DNA of 64,000 nt from Pleurodeles waltl (lineage: Eukaryota; Chordata; Amphibia; Caudata; Salamandridae), in NCBI RefSeq assembly GCF_031143425.1, contig NC_090444.1:1534056782-1534120781 (forward strand), given 5' to 3'. This document shows, in pieces, positions 20,935-31,383 of this stretch. The translations under genes and the position numbers were made by a program. A model generated the notes under the pieces. The model saw nothing but the letters and a program-made list of their open reading frames with translations, had not been told where the DNA came from and did not search any database. How positions within the stretch are numbered: the stretch's first letter is position 1; every line of letters starts with the position of its first letter.

Positions 20935-22663
20935 CACGATTCTGGACTCCTGGGGTGAGAGCCTTTTGCTCTCAGGAACCAATACACAAAGCATTTCCTG
21001 GGTAGAGGTGTTACACCTCTGCCCCCAGGCAGGCACCCTGCACTAGCAGTCAGCTTCAAAGGCTTTACCACCTTTGAAATCTGACTTCACCTCTGCTGCT
21101 CGCAGTAGATGGCCACCCAATGGTTTTACCCCCACTTTGGGAGACCTAGCAAGGACAGGAGGAGAGGTCATTCCCAACCTGCACCAACCCTCATGTGTGA
21201 CATACGAGGTGACCACTGCATTTCATTTTACTCCATCTTGAAAGCAGGAAAATAGCCAAACAGGTTAGGCATGTGAACCCTTCCCACAGGAAGTGGTCAC
21301 TTAATCGGTGTAGCCACCCTCAAGTAAGTGCCTATTGGCCACTACTAAGTACTCCCTCTATTGCCCCCTTAATGTAGTATTTAGGGGGCATCCCTAGATC
21401 AAAAGATCAGATTCATCAGAAACAAGAAGACCAGGAACAATGAAGACCCGAGGCACAAGAACAGAATTCCTGCTGCACAAGGAAAAAGGCCCCAAACCCT
21501 GCCTGCTGCTCCAAGGAATCGACAATCGCCGCCTGAAAACCTGAAGGACTCTACAAAACTCCAGAGCACCTCCAGCCTTCTAAAAATTGCCATTAACCTC
21601 CCTTAGAGTGAAGGTATCCTTCTCCTGCTCCCTGCAGGCAAGGAACCAGTGATATCAGGTTCATTGACTGGCCACTCACTAACGAATCAGAACGAGCAGC
21701 CACAGCAAAATCCACATGACCAACCCGAAAGACAAAATCAATCAGTGTGCCATGTTTGGTGGCATTGGGAGTTCAGGGCCTGAGGCATACTATTGCACTA
21801 GGTATCGAAACCCCAACGTCAGACACACAGAAGCAAAGTCCACTCTGATTGTCCAAAATCCAAGGAGCAAGTACCAGTTGAGGGACTACAGGACACCCAA
21901 AAACCACCTACCAGAGTTGCCCTGCTGACCTGTAATCTACCCTCCAAGGGACCTGCTCCGGGTTTCAAGGACACCAAAACACATGACTTCTGGCTGACAT
22001 ATCTGCATTGCACCCGGCCTCCCTGACCCCTGCATCTACAAACCAACTGTGCCCTAGAGGTCCATAACCCCTCGCGACCTTCAACCTCGAAGGGGACCCA
22101 CTGGGCTTACCTTTTAGTAAACCTGTCCATTTTGTTTCCAAGTGCCCCCCCCTCTTCTTTGTGCACCAGCTCCAAGACTTTCTGCTGCTGCTCCCACTTG
22201 AACCGGGAACTGTCAAACCTCTCCAGCCGGCCCACAGGACATTTCAACGACCTAAAAATAGAAGGTGGCACTTGTGAGAGCATTGCCTGGTTTTATATGC
22301 ATATTTAAAGAATTTCCCACTCATTCCTACTGTACGTAACTACGCACAAGAACAGAACATTTTCTAAAATTTTAAGAATCATCACTAAAGAAGTACTTAC
22401 CATAAATTTTATAAAAATCTGAAGTTTTTTGTAAATTCTTCTTGAGATATTCTTTTGAGTGTGTATCCAAATTTATTGATACTGCGAGTACAATAAATGC
22501 TTAACACATCTCCAAGATAAGCCTAATTGCTTGCCCACGCTACCATAAAAACAAAGCTTTAGGTGGTCTGCTTTTTACCTCTGGATACCAAAGTGGGGTT
22601 GCCTGGACTCGTTACACAATGGACGTCTTTTCTGTACACTATATAGAGAGCTAGGCTTCTACA
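20935..22663 (+). mobile_element. 5' LTR remnant of a Gmr1-like Gypsy element
   Basis: The segment repeats, in the same order and orientation, much of 28600-30595: GATTCTGGACTCCTGGGGTG, GGAAGGACAGGAGGAGAGG-like, AGACCAGGAACAA, CCTTCTAAAAATTGCC, AGTGAAGGTAT and a shared end at ..CTTCTACA / ..CTCCTACA. Its 5' (U3) part is missing or replaced, since nothing like 27851-28590 lies upstream of 20935. It contains about 650 bp (roughly 21715-22375) absent from the other copy. The two copies differ at many sites, so the insertion is old. Confidence 0.75.
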
Positions 22664-22923
22664 TTTGCAATTGGAATATTTAGAAAAAAAAAAAATTTAA
22701 TTGCTAGGGCCCTGAAATAGTGATTATAATAGAAAAGCCTTTACTATAGGTGAGCCTTAAAAAAGGTTTTCTCAAATTTGCAACAGTTTTTAAAAGTTTG
22801 TAAAAAAAAAATGTCCAAAAGTTAAAAAGGTCCCAACTTTAGTGAAAAACATGTCTGATGCAGAGAACCATACTCAGGAGCTTGACCTGGTCCCTTAAAT
22901 GGGAACGAAGTGTACTAGACTAA

Positions 22924-23526
22924 GGCGGTCATTCTGACCCTGGCGGTCATGGACCGCCAGGGCCGGGGTCCGCGGGAGCACCGCCAACAGGCTGGCGGTG
23001 CTCCCAAGGGCATTCTGACCGCGGCGGTATGGCTGCGGTCAGAGACGGAAAACCGGCGGTCTCCCGCCGGTTTTCCGCTGCCCCGTGGAATCGCCATGGG
23101 GATTCCGACCCCCTCACCGCCATCCTGTTCCTGGCGGTTTTGACCGCCAGGAACAGGATGGCGGTGAGGGGTGTTGTGGGGCCCCTGGGGGCCCCTGCAG
23201 TGCCCATGCCAATGGCATGGGCACTGCAGGGGCCCCCGTAAGAGGGCCCCACAAAGATTTTCAGTGTCTGTCATGCAGACACTGAAAATCGCGACGGGTG
23301 CTACTGCACCCGTCGCACCCTTCCCACTCCGCCGGCTCCATTCGGAGCCGGCTTCCTCGTGGGAAGGGGTTTCCCGCTGGGCTGGCGGGCGGCCTTCTGG
23401 CGGTCGCCCGCCAGCCCAGCGGGAAACACAGAATAACCGCGGCGGTCTTCTGACCGCGCAGCGGTATTCTGGCGGCTCCCGCCGGCACCGCGGTTACCGC
23501 AGCCGGCGGGAATCAGAATGACCCCC
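22924..23526. mobile_element. Harbinger-type MITE built of serial hairpins (603 bp)
   Basis: Flanked by TAA at 22921-22923 and 23527-23529. The left end GGCGGTCATTCTGACC matches the right end ..CAGAATGACCCCC inverted. The interior is a chain of perfect or near-perfect inverted repeats: 28-bp arms with a 4-nt loop at 23111-23170, 24-bp arms with a 3-nt loop at 23187-23237, 15-bp arms at 23255-23289, 22-bp arms at 23370-23426, and shorter ones between. It has no coding capacity. It is closely similar along its length to 55340-55949. Confidence 0.9.
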
Positions 23527-23589
23527 TAAGTGCTCTCTGCAAAGGATACCAAATTTACACTGGTTCCTATGCTACCACAGAAATTCTTA

Positions 23590-24480
23590 GAATGTTTGTG
23601 GCAGAATATGAGATTGCACACTCAGTAGGTGAGGGTGAACCCTCAGAAACAGAAATACAAGTCAGAAGAAGCTGAGGATGAGGAGGTAAGATCCTTTGTC
23701 TCCGAAGTAGGAGCCCCCTCAAATGAGGATGTGGCTCTGGCTAGGTTGACCAAAATGCTGGTCAAGAAGCCCAACTTTTGGAAATAGAGATTAAAAGAAC
23801 AGAGTTGGGCCTAGCATACATACATACATACAAGTAACTAGGGAGAAAGAGACATTTCTTAACCTGAAACTCCTCTAAGGAGTTATCCCCCCTTACACAG
23901 CCTGCGTATCCAGGAAAGTAAATAGGAAACATTGGGTATATCTATTGTGGAAACTGTTCTCAGGAAAATACAGAGATAGATTCCAGACATTGATTGAGGC
24001 AGATGCTAAGTCCTATGACCTTATGAAGGCTACCCTGATTGAGGGCTTCGGACTTACAACTGAAGAATAAACGCTGTGTGGCTGGTTAGAAGGGGCTTGT
24101 CCACTTTCTCCTTACAGCTGGGGAAGAAAGAAGACCACTTAGTCAAGACAAGGGTAACCAAAACTACCAGTGGTGGGGGGACCAAAAGAAAGAGGCCAAA
24201 AAGCCCTCCCAAGGGAATGGTAGGAACCAAACCAAAAACAAAGAGTCTTCATCAGGCCCCCAAAAACCTGCCCAGGTAGGTGGGCCAATACACTCCTCAC
24301 AGTCTAAGGGGGAGTAGAAAGGTAGACACTTTGATCCCAACAAGGCTCGTTGCCATGATTGCAAAAGCAAAGGACATCAAACTGGAAACCCTGGCTGTAA
24401 AAACAAGAAACATGCCTCTAGTCCACCTGCAGTAAAAGCAGTTTCAAATCTCCAGATGGGATCACAGATTGGCCTATTCA
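23590..24480 (+). pseudogene. Gag remnant of the Gmr1-like element
   Basis: Broken frames carry a Gag-like stretch at about 23930-24070 (KYRDRFQTLIEADAKSYD). A basic region and a zinc-knuckle-like motif follow at 24345-24400, C-x2-C-x4-H-x6-C (RCHDCKSKGHQTG..C). The H-to-C spacing is longer than the usual four residues. Several stops separate the pieces. It would have encoded the particle and nucleocapsid protein. Confidence 0.6.
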
Positions 24481-24536
24481 TGTCAGTGAACCCACAGAGG
24501 CAACATTAGTCACAGAGGGAGGGGTAGACTTATCCT

Positions 24537-24970
24537 GTGCTTCCTGGCCTACTAACATGCAAAAAATACAGTAAGCACACTTTGATTAATGGGACTAAGG
24601 TAAAAGCCTGGAAGGATACAGGGGCTAATGTCACGATAATGACCCAGCACCTGGTCCACTTAGATCAGTACCTCTTAAGGAAAGCATACCCTGTCACCAA
24701 TGCTGACAAGGTGATAAAGATCCACCCCCTGACAATGGTATCTTTTCATTGGGGGACAGTATTTTGACAGAAAGAAGTGGCTGTGTTCCCCTCCATCCCT
24801 GTAGACTGTCTGCTTAACAATGAGTTGGAGATTTACCCCTAGGTTGAAGTAGAGCTGAGGACCCATGCTGGCAAAGCTTGGGATCCCAGAAAGGGGTTGT
24901 ATCAAAACCAGGGCACTGAGCAAACTCCAAAGCAAACAAGAGGTTTTAGATCCTGGAAGAATGGACAAAA
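24537..24970 (+). pseudogene. Retropepsin-like protease remnant
   Basis: A frame reads WKDTGANVTIM, the D-T-G active-site loop of an aspartic protease. After one stop it continues with VAVFPSIPVDCLL, resembling the C-terminal IPVxxLLG region. It follows the Gag zinc motif directly, as expected in Gypsy elements. Confidence 0.65.
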
Positions 24971-25209
24971 CCCTCTAAGATGACTGGGGGGCCAGCTTCT
25001 ATACAGATTCCAAGTAGGAACCCCTCTTCCCAGGAAGAGGACTTGTTAGCCCCAGAGGAGACTAAGCCTGCAGAGCTTGGGCCTTATAACCCAGATATCT
25101 TGTGACCAGGGGGACGCTGTAGGGAGGATATTTGCCAGGGACAAAAGACTCTTTCCCACTCTTGAAAACCTGAGGCAGCAAGCTGCACAAGAAGAGAAGG
25201 GTAAAATCA

Positions 25210-26460
25210 GTGGTACCTAAAAGGTCTATTGGCAGGATAGACGCCTGTACACTAAGACCAGAGACATCAAGCCTGGTGCAACCAGGAGAGTGGTAGCACT
25301 CAAACATTGCAGAGAGTTTCTTCTCTCTCTAGCCCATGACATTTCCCTATCTGGGCCAAAACAAAACTTGGAGCAGGCTAGTTAATCACTTTTACTGGCC
25401 TGGTATATCCCAGAAGGTGAAGGACACTGGTTAGTCCTGTGTCACCTAAAAGCCCCCTTATTCCTACTACCTGTGGTTGGGGTACCCTTCAAAAGGGTAG
25501 GTGTTGACATTGTTGGCCCCCTGACCCTCAAACAGCTTCACGAAACAGATATATCCCATTGATAGTGTATCATGCTACTAGAAATCCTGAGGCCATTCCT
25601 CTTAGGACCTTCAATGCTTGTGCCAGGGTTGGCTTTCTTAAAGAGGTAGTATCAGACAGGGGCTCAAACTTCATGTCCAAATACTTGAAACACATGTGGC
25701 AGGAATGTGGAGTGGCTTATAAGTTCACTACCACATACCACTTATATACCAATGGGCTGGTTAAAAGATTTGACCAGACATTGAAAGGTATGATTGGAGG
25801 ACTCCCTAAAAAACTCTGTTTGTGACGGAATGCCTTACTTCCATGTCTGCTTTTTGCCTAGAAGAAGTGCCACAAAAGGGAGTAGGTATTCCCCCCTCTG
25901 AACTTTAGTTTGGGGTCCTGTTAGTGGTCCATTCAGTTTTGTGAAAGAAGCCTGGGAAAGTTCTCTCAAAGAGCCTAAACAAGACATTGTGGATTATGTA
26001 CTTGGCTTTCGTTCCAGGATGGCTGAGTATATGGAAAGACCTCCAGGCTAGCCAGGAGTTCCAAAAGCACTGGCATGACCAAAAAGCTGCTATGGTAGAG
26101 TTTCAACCAGGGCACAGAGTTTGGATGTTGGAGCATGTGGCTCCAAGGGCTCTCTGAGACAAGTGGTAATGGCCTTACACCATATTTGAAAGAAAAGAGA
26201 AAGTCACCTACTTGGTTGAACTTGGTAGTTGCAACAATCCCAAAATGATAAAATATGTCAACCATCTGAAGCCCTATTTTGACAGAACTGATGTGACCAT
26301 GCTCATGGTTACAGATGAGGGACAGGAGGAAAAGAGTGAACCTCTCCCTGATCTCCTCTCCAGTAACCCACAAGATGGCTCTATGGATGGAGTGGTCTTG
26401 TCAGACACCCTCACGGGGCAACAGCAGGCTGATTGCAAGAAAGTCCTTAACCGGTATGCC
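25210..26460 (+). pseudogene. Integrase remnant, upstream of RT
   Basis: The pieces appear in the expected order. An HHCC-like start (LKHCREFLLSLAHD, about 25298-25345) is followed by VPFKRVGVDIVGPL at about 25487-25522, holding the first catalytic Asp region. The core VVSDRGSNFMSKYLKHM comes at about 25645-25700, with a later NGLVKRFDQTLKGMIGG standing for the Glu helix. A C-terminal chromatin/SH3-like part follows (GHRVWML; then YLVELGS..VNHLKPY). The helix motif reads GLVKRFDQTL where functional integrases have an HxxxERxNxxL-like form, so the catalytic Glu seems lost. Several stops interrupt the frame. Confidence 0.75.
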
Positions 26461-26539
26461 TAGCTATTTTCTCTAACCCCTGATAGGACTAACTGGTGTG
26501 CCCATGATGTGGACACTGGGGATATAAACAAAATGTATA

Positions 26540-27330
26540 GGTAGTCAGACCATGTCACAGAAAGCATACAAGCTGTAGTCAACAAGATGCTGGATTTGGG
26601 TGTCACTGAACCCTCTGAAAGCCCCTGGGCTAGCCCAGTAGTTTTAGTCCCCAAACCTCACTCCAAGGGTTAGAAAAAGGAAATGAGATTCTGTGTGGAA
26701 TACAGGGGTCTCAATTGTGTAACAAAAACTTCTGCATAGCCAATTTCAGCAGCTCATGAGTTCATAGATATATAAGGGGCAGACAAATATCTGAGTACCT
26801 TTGATCTTACATTTGGGTACAGTCATATTAGCCTGAGCCCTTGAGCAAAAGAGAGATCAGTATTCTCAGTGTGCAATATCAGTTCACTGTAATGCCCTTT
26901 GGATTAAAGAATGCCCCTGCCACCTTCCAGAGGCTGGGGAGCCAAGTCCCAGCAGGGTTAAAATCCTTTAGTGCAGCTTATCTAGATAATATTGCTCTCT
27001 ATAGCTCCACCTGGCAGGATCACCTGATCCACATGGGAAAGGTCCTTGAGGCCCAGGAAAAGGCAGGCCTCACTATAGAGGCCAGTAAGTGCCAGATAGG
27101 GCAGGGAAAGGTTGTATACTTGGCCCACCTGGTAGGTGGAGGCCAAGTTCAACTACTACAGCCCAAGATCCAGCCAATCCTGGCCTGGGAAGCTCCAACC
27201 ACTCAAACTCAAGTCAGGGCATTAATTGGCTTGACTGGGGACTACAGGAGGTTTGTGAAGGATAATAGCACCATAGTGCCCCCCCCCTCACAGAACTACA
27301 AGAGACTGCCCAAAAAGATCAACTGAACAG
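26540..27330 (+). pseudogene. Reverse transcriptase remnant (Gypsy type)
   Basis: After the integrase tail the frame reads MLDLGVTEPSESPWASPVVLVPKP and then FCVEYRGLNCVT, the RT N-terminal motifs of Gypsy elements. FDLTFGYSHI follows, then MPFGLKNAPATFQRL (motif B). AYLDNIALYS stands in place of the Y-x-D-D box (the second Asp is Asn), and GDYRRFVKD closes the region. The changed catalytic box and several stops make it inactive. Confidence 0.85.
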
Positions 27331-27339
27331 TGAGTTGTC

Positions 27340-27800
27340 AAAAGGCTTTTGGCACTGAAGGATGCAATGTGCTCTGTCCCAGTCCTGCAAGCTCTAGATT
27401 ACTCTAGGCAGTTTAGTGTCAAAACAGATGCCTCAGAACTTGAGATATGAACAGTCCTAGGACAAATCAATGATGAGGGACATGACCAGCCTGTGGCTTT
27501 TATAAACAGAAGACTGCTCCTCAGGGAACACAAATGGAGTGCCATTGGGAGGGAAGACTTTGCTGTCGTCTGGGCCTTGAAGAAGTTGAGGCCATACTTG
27601 TTTGGCTCTCACCTCATAGTTCAGACAGACCACAGGCCTCTCAGGTGGCTTCAAAAGATGAAAGAAAGGTGAGCCCCCCAAACTACTTAGGTGGTCCATA
27701 TCCCTACAGGGAGTGGACTTTAAAGTGGAATACAGACCTGGGACTGCCCATACCCATGCAGATGGCCTTTCCAAGGTCTTCCACTTAGTGGATGAAGACT
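27340..27800 (+). pseudogene. RNase H remnant
   Basis: Fragments read VKTDASE (first catalytic Asp region), PVAFINRRLLLREHKWSAIGRE (the Glu helix region), HLIVQTDHRPLRWL, and DFKVEYRPGTAHTHADGLSK. These are the standard end of a Gypsy RT/RNase H, directly downstream of RT. One frameshift falls near 27670. The end of pol is followed by a purine-rich tract at 27830-27850. Confidence 0.8.
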
Positions 27801-27828
27801 CCCCATGGGAAGGGAAGTTTCATTCCCT

Positions 27829-27850
27829 TTCATTGGGAGGGGCAGTAGGG
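27829..27850 (+). promoter_or_regulatory. Candidate polypurine tract before the 3' LTR
   Basis: The run TTGGGAGGGGCAGTAGGG immediately precedes TGAAAAAGGG, which could be the TG start of the 3' LTR. The border is inferred because the 5' LTR lacks its U3 part for comparison. Confidence 0.4.
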
Positions 27851-29082
27851 TGAAAAAGGGCCTCTTTTGTATTGGTAGCCCCCTTACTTTTTGCCTGGAA
27901 AATTATATGGTTTCAAACTGTATGTACCATGAGTCCCTGCTAAACATGGTTCCCAGGGCCAGATCTCTTTCCCCAAAACTCTACTGTGTTTGGCACTTCA
28001 GCGGCCTTTGTAAATCCTAGTAAATGGCACCCATGGTACCTAGGTCATGGGTACTGAAGAGGGCCCCTTAAAGCTGCAGCACTAATTGTGCCACTCTGAG
28101 AGGCCCCACAGCAGCCTCATACAGACTAACTTTGCAAGTGCATGACATGGTGAATCTAAATTTGCAAACTCAACATGGTACTCAACGAGAGTGCCATGCA
28201 CACTAACACTTAATGCAATATAGGTAAGTCACTCAGCTTGCAGGCCTTAAAGCCCTAAGACAGGGTTCACTATAATACATGTGAGGGCATATGTGTGCAT
28301 AAGCAAAGATGTCCCTACTGTGTCTTTGCTAAACCTTAAGACATAGTAAGTGTACAAAGGAGCCATAGCAAATGTATTTGCTGGACACTGGTAAGTTACA
28401 AGTTCCCCAGCTACATAATGGCTTCTCTGAACCCTGGGTTGTTTGTTATCAAACAATTTCAGAATAATAAACCCACACTGATGCCAGTGTTGGATTTATT
28501 AAAATGTTTACCCAGAGGGCACCTTGAAGGTGCCCTCTGCAAAATCTAACAGCACTGACATGGTTGCTGACATGGTTTAACCAGCCTACCACCAGCAGGC
28601 ATGATTCTGGACTCCTGGGGTGAGAGCCTTTTGCACTCAGGGACCAGAGCACAAAGTATTTCCTGGGTGGAGGTGCTACACCTCCTCCCCAGGCAGGCAC
28701 CCTGCACCAGAAATTAGCTTCAAATGCTTCACTGCCAGTGGGAAACATAGGAAGGACAGGAGGAGAGGCCATCCCCAGCCTCCACCACCCCTCATGTGTG
28801 GCAGGCAAAGTAACTACTCCATTTCATTCTCCTCTATCTTGGATGGCAGGACAATATCCAATCAGGGTTAGGGATGTGATCCCTTCCAACAGGAGGTGGT
28901 CACTTAGTGGGTGTAGCCACCTGTAGGTGGGTGTCGTGCACCTCGCCTACCGAGGTACAGCCCTGGCGCCGGCAGAGTACCTCTTCGCTCTCCATTACGT
29001 GTCGTCATGGAGACGCGTGGGGGCCGTACACCTGATCGGCACCGGACTTCCGGGTTGCCGGATCGGAGAAAGGGGAGGACGC

Positions 29083-29092
29083 CATAAAAAGG
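29083..29092 (+). promoter_or_regulatory. TATA-like box in the solo LTR
   Basis: CATAAAAAGG lies about 160 bp from the LTR start in GC-rich DNA, as expected for a U3 promoter. Confidence 0.5.
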
Positions 29093-29797
29093 ACGGACGC
29101 CGAACCAGAGGGGAGGAAGAAGACGAGAGAAGAAGACGAGCGGACAGAGGAGCTGAACAGTGCTGAAGCGCCTACGGCCGAACCGAGGAGGGAGGAGCAG
29201 AAGCCCTGCACACACGCTGGAGTTGGAGAAAACTCCAGAGAGGACGAAGAATCCTGCCACGACCCAGGAGGGTCGTGGCTAAACAAGGTATGGGACATAT
29301 TCAGGGGCACCCGCATTAAAGGGGCAAAAGGGAGGAGAAAAGAGGAAAAGGGAACTGGGGACGGCGGAAGGGGAACAGGGCAGCTTGGGTTGGGGAGCTG
29401 GGAACTCGGGAGTCACAGAGCACGTTACCCGCCCTGCACTACCCTGTCACAGCCCCAGTAATCGCCCAGGTTCTTGCGCTCTCTCTTTCTTGACCCAAAC
29501 TCAGTAACAGCACCACCCCCCGTCGTTCCTCTCCTCACACCCCTCCCTTATACTAACAAGATAACGAAGATAGTAACCTACCGTTCCACTTACCGATCCA
29601 TGTCCTCTTGTTCTATCGAGAGTCCACGGGCGCCCAGAAAGAAGCCGTCAGCAGACCGCCACCTATAAGGAGAACAGAAAGAATATTAAGGATGTGTACA
29701 AACCACCCAGCACCTAAACCAGAGAATCCCCGGAGAAAGACTAAGGAAAAAGACTAAGGAGAAGACCAGTTTCTATTCTAACACCTTTATTATAATT

Positions 29798-29803
29798 AAT
29801 AAA
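29798..29803 (+). terminator. Polyadenylation signal AATAAA in the solo LTR
   Basis: AATAAA lies 87 bp before the LTR end. With the TATA-like box this implies an R region of roughly 700 bp, which is long. Confidence 0.5.
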
Positions 29804-30599
29804 CCCTGGCTACGGCCTTATAAAACCTTACAATCTGAGTCCTAGCCTCTGTACTACTGAGCCCAACAACCATGCCCCACCACACCACCCTAAGATAGGT
29901 GGCCCATTGGCCACAACCAGTTACTCCTCCTAATGCCCCCTCATTGCAGCATTTATTGGGGATCCCTAGACCAATAGATCAGATTCATGGGACACAAGAA
30001 GACCAGGAACAAAGAAGACCCGAGGCACAAGAACAGAAGTCCTGCTACACAAAGAAAAATGTGCCAAACGTTGCCTGCTGCTCCAAGGGCTTGACAATTG
30101 CCACTGAGGTGTTGCCTGGAAACCTGAAGGACTCTACACAACCCAAGAGCACCTCCAACCTTCTAAAAATTGCCAAGAACCTACCTTAGAGTGAAGGTAT
30201 TACTCTCCTGCACCCTGCAGGCAAGGATCCAGTCAAGTCAAGTTCAATGACTGGCTGCTGACCTACGAACCGGACCCAGTAGCCAGACCAAAGCATAACT
30301 AAAAAAGTGCTTACCCTAAATTGATGAGCTTGGGCTTAAACATTTTATAGAAATCTGAAGTATTTTTGTAAATTGGTCTCCAGTGATTCTTTTGAATGTG
30401 TGTCCACATGTATTGATAATGAGTACACCAAATGCTTAGCACATCTCCAAGATCAGCCTAACTGCTTGCCCACACTACCACAGAAACAGAGTATTAGTTG
30501 GTCTGCTTTTCACCTCTGGACACCAAGTGGGGTTGCTTAGACTCTGCACAGTGCATGTCTTTTTCGTATACTATATACAGAGCTAGACTCCTACACCTG

Positions 30600-31383
30600 A
30601 GTGGTTCTGTAAGTGGAAGCATGAATGTGTGAGTGGGTTTGAGAGTGGGTGCATACATTTCTAAATGGGTTTGTGAGTGAGTGTGTGAGTCTCTGAGTGG
30701 GTCTGTGAGTGGGTGTGTGAGTTTCTGAGCAGATCTGTGAGTGGGTGCATGAGTGTCTGGGTCAGTGAGTGGGTGCATGAGTAGGTCTGTGAGTTGATAC
30801 ATGAGTCTCTGAGTGTGTCTGTGAATGAGAACATGAGTTTCTGAATGTGTCTGTGAGTGAGTGCGTGGGTCTCTGACTAGGAGTGTTAGTGGGTGTGTGA
30901 GTCTCTGAGTGGTCTGTGAGTTGGTTTCTGAGTGTTCTAAGTCAATGTGTGAGTCAGTGTGTGAGTGTCTGAGTGGGTCTGTGAGTGGGTGTATGAGCCT
31001 CAGTGGGTATGTGAATGGGTGCATTATGTGTGAGTGCATCTGTGGGTCATTTGGTGTGTCTGTGAGTGGGTGCATGAGTCTCTGAGTAGGTCTGTGCATG
31101 GGTCTGTGTCTCTTAGTGTGTCTGTGAGTAGATGCATGAGTGTCTAAGTGGGTTTGTAAGTGGGTGTGTGAATGTCTGAGTAGGTCAACAAGTAGGTACA
31201 TGAGCCTCTCCGTGCATCTGTGAATGAGTGCATGAGTTTCTGAGTGTGTCTGTGAATGAGGGAATGAGTCTCTGAGTGGGTCTGTGTGTGGGTGCATGAA
31301 TGTCTAAAAGGGTTTGTGAGTGGGTGCGTGAAGTCTGAGCAGGTCTGTGAGTGGGTGCATGAGTGAGTAAGTGAGTGAGTATG
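30600..31383. repeat. Degenerate ~32-bp GTGAGTGGGTCTG minisatellite
   Basis: Repeats of GTGAGTSTCTGAGTGGGTCT followed by GTGAGTGGGTGYRT run through the segment with substitutions and small indels. A 267-codon frame on -, rich in His, Thr and Ser, is a repeat shadow. The array continues after the solo LTR as GTGTGTGAGTGTGTATGTGG at about 32820-32870. Confidence 0.85.

Larger units (their letters stand above)
28922..29884 (+). mobile_element. Solo LTR (963 bp) with perfect target duplication
   Basis: Starts TGTAGGTGGGTGTCG, ends CCATGCCCCACCACA, and is flanked by CCACC at 28917-28921 and 29885-29889. The homologous 5' LTR at about 21310-21330 shows the empty site (GTGTAGCCACCCTCAAG), which proves the insertion. 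It contains a TATA-like CATAAAAAGG at 29083-29092 and an AATAAA at 29798-29803, consistent with LTR promoter and polyadenylation functions. The purine-rich stretch 29110-29160 lies just after the expected transcription start. It is not related to family A by eye. Confidence 0.92.
20935..30595 (+). mobile_element. Decayed Gmr1-like Ty3/Gypsy retrotransposon
   Basis: Two direct LTR-like copies flank a pol remnant with the order Gag, protease, integrase, reverse transcriptase, RNase H. Integrase upstream of reverse transcriptase is the copia order, but the RT and RNase H sequences are Gypsy-like. That combination defines the Gmr1 group of deuterostome Gypsy elements. All coding parts are broken by stops and frameshifts. 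A Harbinger MITE (22924-23526) sits in the leader and a solo LTR (28922-29884) in the 3' LTR. No clear primer-binding site follows the 5' LTR, and no flanking target duplication could be found. Confidence 0.8.
27851..30595 (+). mobile_element. 3' LTR of the Gmr1-like element, interrupted
   Basis: It starts near TGAAAAAGGGCC and ends at ..CTAGACTCCTACA. The right part (from 28600) aligns with 20935-22663. A 963-bp solo LTR plus its 5-bp duplication is inserted at 28922-29889, leaving an LTR of about 1.78 kb. It lacks about 650 bp present in the 5' copy. Words such as GCAGCACTAATTGTGCCAC also occur in the family A LTRs. Confidence 0.65.

Noticed and set aside
28904..29316. Frames of 100-118 codons within the solo LTR
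   Set aside because: They lie wholly inside a proven LTR insertion and have no recognisable domain.
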